From: a bacterium
GTDB lineage: Bacteria; Spirochaetota; JAHITG01
DNA length: 10,566 nt
Direction of reading: 5' to 3'
Assembly (NCBI GenBank): GCA_028711675.1
Contig: JAQTRT010000052.1
Span: forward strand, 3,103-13,668
Made by a program: the position numbers and the translations under genes. How positions within the stretch are numbered: the stretch's first letter is position 1; each line of letters starts with the position of its first letter. This document shows, one piece after another, positions 1 to 4,771 of the stretch. A model generated the notes under the pieces. It did no database searches. It was not told where the DNA came from and saw only the letters and a program-made list of their open reading frames with translations.

Positions 1-609
1 GTCTTTAGGCAGCAGGGCGATATTAACCATACTGTCTTCTGTTTCTGCCGGCATTCCTGCTGTTTTCCCCGGTCCCTGGGCTGTTCCGGCCTTCATGCTG
101 TCAGCTATGATTGGTTCTGTGCCGGTTTCCGGTCTTTCCTCCTGGCCGAACGAGGCTTCTTTCTCCTCTCTCCTGATCATCTTTTTCCCCGCCTGTTCTT
201 CCGTAAGTCTCATGATCTTTTTTCCCTGTTCAGGGGATTCAGGGGAGGCTTTTTGGAATTGTTCCGGCAGGGGAACAGGCTTGATCAGGAGGATGATAAA
301 AACAATAACAGCTGTAACGCCGGCCAGTTCCAGAGGCACCTTGAGCGGGAAGGGTATAAAAAGCTTTGCCAGCAGTTCTTTGAACGGATGGGACTTCTCC
401 AGACGGTCGTGGAGCTTTTCAAGAAAATCGGGCGGTGCGTCTTTCTTCTCAAGAGAGGAAAGTGTTTGAAAATATTTTTTCAGGAAAGCCAGTTCTTCCC
501 TGCATTTTTCACAGGAAGCAAGATGTTCTTTAACTGATCTTTCCTGATCCCCGTTCACTTCATGCGTCAGATAATCAGGTAAAAGTTTGTGTATGATGGA
601 ACATTTCAT
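1..609 (-). CDS. Membrane-anchored anti-sigma factor with zf-HC2 zinc finger (partial, 3' end outside window)
   Basis: This frame starts with ATG at 609 and stays open for 203 codons to base 1, so the C-terminus is missing. The N-terminus has the zf-HC2 pattern of anti-sigma factors: Cys3, then His29, Cys33 and Cys36 in an HxxxCxxC arrangement (HLASCEKC). A charged linker (about 44-83) leads to one hydrophobic segment at about 91-109, followed by a Pro/Glu/Lys-rich, probably periplasmic, region. From the family, the zinc-finger domain would hold the partner ECF sigma factor at the inner membrane until a signal releases it. The stretch around the membrane segment resembles proteins labelled DUF2275, recalled rather than searched. 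An AAAGG ribosome-binding site lies 8 bases before the ATG. The gene begins 35 bases after the sigma-factor stop, the usual sigma/anti-sigma order, so the two are almost certainly co-transcribed. The signal sensed cannot be read from the sequence. Confidence 0.85.
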   Translation of the reverse strand, partial: MKCSIIHKLLPDYLTHEVNGDQERSVKEHLASCEKCREELAFLKKYFQTLSSLEKKDAPPDFLEKLHDRLEKSHPFKELLAKLFIPFPLKVPLELAGVTAVIVFIILLIKPVPLPEQFQKASPESPEQGKKIMRLTEEQAGKKMIRREEKEASFGQEERPETGTEPIIADSMKAGTAQGPGKTAGMPAETEDSMVNIALLPKD

Positions 610-644
610 GAAAACGACCTTTCATTCCGGCCGGGTTTTATCCT

Positions 645-1271
645 TTAGAATTCCCCGTTCCGTTCCTGTACTCCTTTCAGTTTTTCCTTCAATTGATCCC
701 TGGCCCTGGCCAGTTTGGATTTGACCGTACCGAGTTTAAACCCGGTGATCCTGACGATCTCTTCATAAGCCAGTCCTTCCACATCCCTGAGGATGACCAG
801 TGTCCTTTGTTTTTTGGAGAGCGACCGGATGGCTTGCTGGATCTGGGAGAGCATTTCCTTCCTCTCCAGCAGCACGGCCGGGGAAGACCGGTCGTCCGGC
901 AGTTCCTGAAGGAATACCCCTTTATCGCTCTCTTTGGGCTTATCCAGATAGATGTTCCGTTTCCTCAGCCTGTACTCCAGGGAGCTTATCTTGTTCTTGC
1001 AGGTATTAACAGCGATGCGGTATAACCAGGTGGAAAAGCTGGACTGGAACCTGAAATCCTTCAGGTGGTGGAAAACCTTGATAAAGCTCTCCTGGGCGCA
1101 GTCCTCCGCATCTTCATAATGACCGAGGAACTGGTAACACAGATTGAACACTTTGTTCTTATATTTGAGAACGAGCTGGTCAAAAGCTTTCCCGTCGCGG
1201 GATTGAAAAGCCTGGATCAAGGACCTTTCCTCCTCTCCGGATGTTCTTGGTGCTTTTGGCTCTTTATTCAT
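645..1271 (-). CDS. ECF-type RNA polymerase sigma factor (sigma-70 family, RpoE-like)
   Basis: The 208-residue product has the two-domain layout and length of ECF sigma factors. Region 2 spans about 24-95, including the DAEDCAQESFIKVF core and the FSTWLYRIAVNTCKN -10-binding segment. Region 4 spans about 140-200, with a helix-turn-helix seen as LAYEEIVRITGFKLGTVKSKLARAR. It would direct RNA polymerase to stress- or envelope-response promoters and be restrained by the anti-sigma factor that follows 35 bases downstream. The frame stays open upstream to 1436, but that part overlaps the preceding gene and is not sigma-like. ATG at 1271 has no clear ribosome-binding site and lies at the -10 of a promoter-like motif. 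A TTG at 1220 (residue 18) has AGGAGG 8 bases upstream and still leaves nearly all of region 2, so it may be the real start. The family call is firm; the start is not. Confidence 0.93.
   Translation of the reverse strand: MNKEPKAPRTSGEEERSLIQAFQSRDGKAFDQLVLKYKNKVFNLCYQFLGHYEDAEDCAQESFIKVFHHLKDFRFQSSFSTWLYRIAVNTCKNKISSLEYRLRKRNIYLDKPKESDKGVFLQELPDDRSSPAVLLERKEMLSQIQQAIRSLSKKQRTLVILRDVEGLAYEEIVRITGFKLGTVKSKLARARDQLKEKLKGVQERNGEF
1218..1234 (-). promoter_or_regulatory. Strong ribosome-binding site before alternative TTG start of the sigma factor
   Basis: AGGAGG at 1234-1229 lies 8 bases upstream of an in-frame TTG (1220-1218). The same bases encode Glu codons if translation starts at 1271, so the match could be coincidental, but it is the best Shine-Dalgarno in front of this gene. 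With the putative promoter at 1300-1273 it gives a normal leader of about 45 bases. This site decides between a 208- and a 191-residue sigma factor. Confidence 0.4.
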
Positions 1272-1272
1272 A

Positions 1273-1300
1273 TTAGACAGTATAAGACGGGAAAGGTTCC
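1273..1300 (-). promoter_or_regulatory. Putative ECF (RpoE-type) promoter, possible sigma autoregulation
   Basis: On the minus strand GGAACCT (1300-1294) is followed after 15 bases by GTCTAA (1278-1273). This is very close to the RpoE-type pattern GGAACTT, about 15-16 bases, then TCTAA/GTCTAA. It lies in the short gap between the GHKL ATPase stop and the sigma gene, where an autoregulated ECF promoter would sit. Transcription would begin at about 1265-1268, inside or just past the ATG at 1271, which fits better with the TTG at 1220. An overlapping housekeeping-type reading (TTAACG, 16 bases, TATACT at 1284-1279) is possible, so the sigma class is not proven. Confidence 0.5.
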
Positions 1301-1302
1301 CG

Positions 1303-2010
1303 TTAATCGAAATCATAGGCCACAGGAACCGAAGTCTTTTCCTTTTCGAACTTTTCCTTGAATTTCTGATCGCGGTAGGGGATGTAGTCACCGGTAAAAG
1401 GGATCTCCACGCGGGCAATTGTTTCTTCGCCCACATTGCCGATCCTGAGATACTGGGGGTCCAGTCCCTGGTTCATCAATAAAATAATGATCAGGGCCAG
1501 ACCCATACCGGCCCCTTCCAGATTGTCCGCATTATCAATATAATAATCAGCTATGGATTTATATTTCATGGCTATGGAGAGCTCTTTCCGAAGTCTCTTT
1601 TCATCGATCTTGGGGATAGGGGTATTGTTCACCACTTCCACCCGCATCCCTTTTTTATTGTAGATATACCTGATCTTGACCTTAAAATTGAGGCTTTTTG
1701 ATTTTTTTACGTATTCTTTGATAAAACGTTCGCGTAGTTTATCTTTGAAGACAGCCGTGCCTTTCTGCCATTCCTCGTGGTCGTCGATATCCAGATTGTT
1801 CTCCGCGAAAACGATCCTTTTCATCAGGGCCTTGGTGGCATTCACGATCAGTTCCTTGACCACGGTGTAGACCACATCGAGCAGGGAGGACTTATCAAAA
1901 CGGTTCAATATCTCCTTGAGCTTTTCAAAAACCCGGTTCTTCAGTCTATCCGTAAAACCGTAAGCATTGATATCGTCATAGGTCTTGACTAAATCCTGGT
2001 TGTCTTCCAT
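1303..2010 (-). CDS. Stand-alone GHKL (histidine-kinase-like) ATPase with degenerate G1 box
   Basis: This 235-residue soluble protein has no signal peptide, membrane segment or receiver domain. It shows a Bergerat-fold ATP site without the dimerisation/His domain of a sensor kinase. The N box is at about 50-60 (VKELIVNATKA, with Glu53 and Asn57). The G2 box is intact at 165-171 (EGAGMGL) and is followed by hydrophobic helix residues. ARVEIPF at 199-205 looks like the last core strand. The position of the usual DxGxG (G1) reads NNTPIP at 128-133, so the adenine-contacting Asp and the Gly residues are replaced; binding may be altered or ATP may not be turned over. I recall similar orphan proteins in spirochaetes, not checked. 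The start has an AAAGG 6 bases upstream. The stop is 31 bases before the sigma gene, so it is probably the first gene of that operon. A role as regulator or kinase toward the sigma pathway is only inference. Confidence 0.75.
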   Translation of the reverse strand: MEDNQDLVKTYDDINAYGFTDRLKNRVFEKLKEILNRFDKSSLLDVVYTVVKELIVNATKALMKRIVFAENNLDIDDHEEWQKGTAVFKDKLRERFIKEYVKKSKSLNFKVKIRYIYNKKGMRVEVVNNTPIPKIDEKRLRKELSIAMKYKSIADYYIDNADNLEGAGMGLALIIILLMNQGLDPQYLRIGNVGEETIARVEIPFTGDYIPYRDQKFKEKFEKEKTSVPVAYDFD

Positions 2011-2080
2011 GTCCCGCCTTTATATGTTTGTTTTTAATTATCGGATTTTAATAAAACAGCATGATTCTTATTTCTTTGTA

Positions 2081-2108
2081 ATAATATATATAAAAATTAT
2101 TAAATCAA
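2081..2108 (-). promoter_or_regulatory. Candidate housekeeping promoter for the ATPase-sigma-anti-sigma operon
   Basis: On the minus strand TTGATT (2108-2103) and TATTAT (2086-2081) are 16 bases apart. This would start RNA about 65 bases before the ATPase ATG at 2010. The region is very AT-rich, so a chance match is quite possible. Confidence 0.35.
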
Positions 2109-2134
2109 TCTTTTTTTTCGTTATCAGTATCAGC

Positions 2135-2164
2135 TTCCCGGACCGGACTGCCCGGTCCCCGGAA
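2135..2164. repeat. GC-rich inverted repeat in the divergent promoter region
   Basis: GGACCGG (2140-2146) and CCGGTCC (2152-2158) form a perfect 7-base inverted repeat with a 5-base loop. Outer TTCC (2135-2138) and GGAA (2161-2164) can extend the pairing across a small internal bulge. It stands out in an AT-rich stretch between two divergent genes. No U-run follows it on either strand, so it is unlikely to be an intrinsic terminator; an operator or a leader structure is possible. Function unknown. Confidence 0.6.
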
Positions 2165-2176
2165 ACAGGAATTAAC

Positions 2177-2204
2177 TTGATTTTTTAATCTGTTTGACTA
2201 TTTA
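2177..2204 (+). promoter_or_regulatory. Candidate promoter for the release-factor-like gene
   Basis: TTGATT (2177-2182) and TATTTA (2199-2204), spaced by 16 bases, are a weak housekeeping-type match about 65 bases upstream of the ATG at 2269. Nothing better is seen on the plus strand between 2100 and 2268. Treat as a suggestion only. Confidence 0.25.
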
Positions 2205-2268
2205 TTAGGGAAGAAACCTGTGAAAAGGGATTATGGCCTGAGCAGGAAGATGTTAATAAGGATAAGAA

Positions 2269-2691
2269 ATGGTCGATTTCGGAGTCAGCGACGCTAAACA
2301 GAAGATCTTACTGGATAAAATGAGGATGCTGGGCATCAGGGAGGAGGACCTGGAGGAGAAATTCATCCGTTCCTCCGGCAAAGGCGGCCAGAACGTGAAT
2401 AAGGTCGCTACGTGCGTATACCTGAAACACCTGCCCACGGGTATCGAAGTGAAATGCCAGCAGGAGCGGTATCAGTTGCTCAACCGTTTCCTGGCCAGAC
2501 GGTTCCTTGTTTCCAGGATAGAATCGATACGCCTTCAGAGGCAGAGCGATGAACAGAGAAGGATAGAGAAGATCAGGCGGCAGAAAAGGAAACGGTCCAG
2601 GCGGGCTAAAGAGAAGATCTTGAAACTGAAAAGGCACCGGTCAGAGAAGAAAGGATCAAGGTCTTTTGTCAGGAATATGTTCCAGGAGTAG
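2269..2691 (+). CDS. Peptide chain release factor-like protein with GGQ motif (probable ribosome-rescue peptidyl-tRNA hydrolase)
   Basis: The 140-residue product is the catalytic GGQ domain of class I release factors without the codon-recognition domains. SSGKGGQNVNKVATCV (35-50) holds Gly39-Gly40-Gln41, the residues that drive peptidyl-tRNA hydrolysis on the ribosome, and HLPTGIEVKCQQ (54-65) is the conserved strand after it. The tail from about 87 to 130 is a long helix-forming stretch very rich in Arg and Lys, comparable to the tail that ArfB (YaeJ) places in the empty mRNA channel. The flanking residues look more like the small release-factor-like family related to mitochondrial mtRF-R (C12orf65) than like ArfB itself, so I give no symbol. 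The likely job is freeing stalled ribosomes or peptidyl-tRNA. The start is supported by AAGGA 6 bases before the ATG. The next plus-strand gene begins 73 bases later, so co-transcription is plausible. Confidence 0.9.
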   Translation: MVDFGVSDAKQKILLDKMRMLGIREEDLEEKFIRSSGKGGQNVNKVATCVYLKHLPTGIEVKCQQERYQLLNRFLARRFLVSRIESIRLQRQSDEQRRIEKIRRQKRKRSRRAKEKILKLKRHRSEKKGSRSFVRNMFQE

Positions 2692-2733
2692 ATATCAATT
2701 TTTAACTTGATATGGCCGATAATAATATTGGCC
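2692..2733 (+). repeat. Two back-to-back hairpins between release-factor-like gene and ATPase gene
   Basis: Directly after the stop codon, ATATCAA (2692-2698) and TTGATAT (2707-2713) form a perfect 7-base stem with an 8-base loop. GGCCGAT (2714-2720) and ATTGGCC (2727-2733) then form a second 7-base stem with one G-U pair and a 6-base loop, with no base between the two. No U-run follows, so they are not a classical intrinsic terminator. RNA processing, mRNA stabilisation or a protein-binding site between the genes are options. Confidence 0.6.
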
Positions 2734-2764
2734 GGAAAAACTGCCCTTGATAAGCAGGTTTAAA

Positions 2765-3697
2765 ATGAACGAAACCGAACAAAAATTGAATAATTTGATC
2801 CGGAAAGCCAGGATCATCATCAATGAGACACATGTGTACTGCAATGACCTTCTGGGGGATGAGAAGTACAGGGAATACAAGGAACTGCTCAGGCAGGCCA
2901 GCATCATCAGTAATCTCTGCGTGGAATACATAAAAAAAAGCCAGGTTGAATTTGAAGCTATGAGGGAGTTTCTGGATAATTACTACTATAGCCTTCTCAA
3001 CATCATCAAAGACCTCTTCGTTAAGATCATTGTGTTCTCCGATACCAATTATTTCTCTATGGAAATGTGGCGGCAGAGGAACAAGGTCACCTTGTTCTAT
3101 TCGGATTATATCTTATTGAATCAGAATTTCCGTTTTTTAAAAGACTGCATCAGCGAGCACTTTATCAGCCATTATAAATCTTCCTATGAACTGATCGTAG
3201 ATGAGAATTCTCCCCTCTGGGATATCGCGGATATGAAGTACATAGAGTTCTTCAGCGACATGAACATGATCAGGAACGTGTCCCGTAATATTGTGAAGAA
3301 CATCACTTTAAATAATCCTCATTTTTCCCTCACCATCCTGGAAGGCCAGATATCTGAAATAATTAAGAACGCGGTCAAGCACGGGAACAAATGCGATGCC
3401 CGGAAAAAAGTGAAGATCTGGTACCTCACCAGCGACAAGCAGTTCAAGATCATCGTGGAGGATGAAGGCAAGGGATTTACCAATTTTAACGAATGGAATG
3501 AATTCAACAAACTGAGGAATGAGGCCCTGAAAAGAGGAAATATCGAAGAGATGTTGAAGTACGTGCAGTATAAAGGCCCTGAATCCAGGGATGATGACGG
3601 CGGTAACTCGCTCTTTGCCGCGCTGGAATACTGGGACAGCAGCCTTGTTTATAATAATAAAAAGAACAAAGTAGCGGCTGTTAAGTATCTCTTCTGA
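2765..3697 (+). CDS. GHKL ATPase of the RsbW/HATPase_c_2 kind with unrecognised helical N-terminal domain
   Basis: I start this gene at ATG 2765 (310 residues) because AGG lies 7 bases upstream; a TTG at 2747 in the same frame has no such support. The C-terminal part is an ATP-binding fold with all three boxes: N box at about 198-208 (Glu198, Asn202, His206 in EIIKNAVKHGN), G1 at 233-238 (DEGKGF) and G2 around 276-286 (DDDGGNSLFAAL). About 37 residues of charged lid lie between G1 and G2, longer than in RsbW. Residues 1 to about 185 look helical, with many charged and aromatic residues, and match nothing I recognise; there is no signal peptide or membrane segment. RsbW-type proteins are Ser kinases and anti-sigma factors acting through partner switching, but no STAS partner is seen here. 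It may instead be a sensor-like ATPase. Domain call firm, function open. Confidence 0.78.
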   Translation: MNETEQKLNNLIRKARIIINETHVYCNDLLGDEKYREYKELLRQASIISNLCVEYIKKSQVEFEAMREFLDNYYYSLLNIIKDLFVKIIVFSDTNYFSMEMWRQRNKVTLFYSDYILLNQNFRFLKDCISEHFISHYKSSYELIVDENSPLWDIADMKYIEFFSDMNMIRNVSRNIVKNITLNNPHFSLTILEGQISEIIKNAVKHGNKCDARKKVKIWYLTSDKQFKIIVEDEGKGFTNFNEWNEFNKLRNEALKRGNIEEMLKYVQYKGPESRDDDGGNSLFAALEYWDSSLVYNNKKNKVAAVKYLF

Positions 3698-3742
3698 TCT
3701 TTTCTCCGGTCTGCCACCGAAGGTTCCCGGTCCTGCCTGTGA

Positions 3743-4702
3743 TTAAAAATTCACCATCAGATTCACATACAGCTTATTCCCGAAATCCGACTGGGGAAGG
3801 AAACTGATGTCCAGCTCGGGCTTCAGCTTCAAGAACTGATACTTGAATCCGGCTCCGAAACTGAAGGAGAAAAGGTTGTCTTTTTCCGCACGGTACCCGG
3901 CCCTCAGGTAAATGACTTTCATAAAACCATATTCCAGGCCTGCGGAAAATCCGTTCGTTTTTTCATTGAGGACCATATCCCCCTGCAGGTATGCGGCTAA
4001 ATAGTGGTCCGGTATCAATGTGGCATCGATAAAAATATATTTCAATCCAAAATTAACGGTCAGGGGAAAGTCCGAGGTCTTGCTGATATATTTCAATCCC
4101 GTTCCCAGGTTCTTCACGGATAATCCAATGACCAGGTCCTGGATCAGGTTCAGATACTGGATGCCTATATCAGCGCCGTATCCTGTGGCTGAATAACTCT
4201 CTATCTTGGAATAAACAAAGGAGAAGGATATCCCGGTCAGGAGTCTGCCTTCCAGGAAGGTCCGGGCATAGGCCAGCCTGCCCGCCATATCCATGGCGCC
4301 GAAGCTTGTCCCGGTGTCCGTTACGCTTTCGTCCTCATTGAGCGTGACCAGGGGGATGTCGCCGTTGTCATTGTATAATACGGATAAACCGAATACGCCC
4401 ACATTTTTTAATTCATAATAACCCAGGAACGCGGACTGCATGAGACTTTGTTTGGATATCGAGCTATAGCTCATTCCCACGCCTATGTTCTCAAACAGGG
4501 CAATGGTGGCAATTCCCGCGGGATTATAGAAAACAGCGTCAAAACTGTTATCCGCAGCCAGGCTGTTCCCCAGGGCCGTGCCTTTAGCTGAGGGGATCAT
4601 CTTTAACACGGCAGCTCCGTTCCCGATCTCTTCACCGTGAACAGGAACGGACATCAGCAGTACAAGGGTCAGAAAGATAACTGTATATGATTTTATCTTC
4701 AT
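3743..4702 (-). CDS. PorV/PorQ-like outer-membrane beta-barrel protein
   Basis: The 319-residue product begins with a signal peptide (Lys2 and Lys4, hydrophobic core at about 7-20, likely cleavage near VHG-EE at 23/24). The mature start matches the PorV/PorQ family: LKMIPSAKGTALGNSLAADN followed by DAVFYNPAGIAT (residues 33-66), equivalent to the family's MGGA and NPAG signatures. The rest alternates polar and hydrophobic residues with many Tyr, Phe and Gly, as in transmembrane beta-strands, and ends in VNLMVNF with the terminal Phe recognised by the Bam machinery. PorV in Bacteroidota ferries type IX secretion cargo by binding its C-terminal domain; relatives elsewhere are uncharacterised. 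GGAGG lies 9 bases before the ATG. The gene begins 69 bases after the stop of a giant surface protein, so they probably share an mRNA. It converges with the ATPase gene that ends at 3697. Family call good, transport role inferred. Confidence 0.85.
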   Translation of the reverse strand: MKIKSYTVIFLTLVLLMSVPVHGEEIGNGAAVLKMIPSAKGTALGNSLAADNSFDAVFYNPAGIATIALFENIGVGMSYSSISKQSLMQSAFLGYYELKNVGVFGLSVLYNDNGDIPLVTLNEDESVTDTGTSFGAMDMAGRLAYARTFLEGRLLTGISFSFVYSKIESYSATGYGADIGIQYLNLIQDLVIGLSVKNLGTGLKYISKTSDFPLTVNFGLKYIFIDATLIPDHYLAAYLQGDMVLNEKTNGFSAGLEYGFMKVIYLRAGYRAEKDNLFSFSFGAGFKYQFLKLKPELDISFLPQSDFGNKLYVNLMVNF

Positions 4703-4722
4703 CGAATGATACCTCCGGTAAT

Positions 4723-4765
4723 CCTGGTCCGTTATAACAGGTTTAAACTATGAGCATGGACCAGG
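4723..4765. repeat. Inverted repeat in the gap between the giant surface protein and the PorV-like gene
   Basis: CCTGGTCC (4723-4730) and GGACCAGG (4758-4765) are a perfect 8-base inverted pair separated by 27 AT-rich bases that include the palindrome GTTTAAAC (4741-4748). The arms begin 6 bases after the upstream stop codon and end 20 bases before the PorV-like ATG, in the untranslated mRNA between the two genes. The long loop and the lack of a U-run on the minus strand argue against a terminator. It could tune relative expression or mRNA stability. Confidence 0.5.
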
Positions 4766-4771
4766 TTCTTT

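Noticed and set aside
95..537. Plus-strand reading frames of 94 and 124 codons at the left end
   Set aside because: They lie antisense to the anti-sigma frame, which has the zinc-finger motif, a membrane segment and a ribosome-binding site. The plus-strand products show no recognisable domain.
1272..1436. N-terminal extension of the sigma factor to a start at 1436
   Set aside because: It overlaps the end of the ATPase gene by over 100 bases, has no sigma-like sequence, and appears to be a shadow of that gene in another frame.
1985..2188. Plus-strand frame of 67 codons across the divergent promoter region
   Set aside because: Its hydrophobic, Phe/Ile-rich translation arises from the AT-rich tract, it overlaps the ATPase start region, and it has no clear ribosome-binding site.
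2747..2764. TTG start for the second GHKL ATPase
   Set aside because: There is no ribosome-binding site upstream of it, whereas ATG at 2765 has AGG at good spacing.
3698..3742. Bidirectional terminator between the convergent ATPase and PorV-like genes
   Set aside because: Expected by position, but I find only a 4-base CGGT/ACCG stem and no U-run, so the evidence is too weak to call.
4740..4771. Second ECF promoter upstream of the PorV-like gene
   Set aside because: The minus strand reads GAACCT, 14 bases, GTTTAA. The spacing and the -10 are off and the leading GG is AG, so it does not match the RpoE-type pattern.
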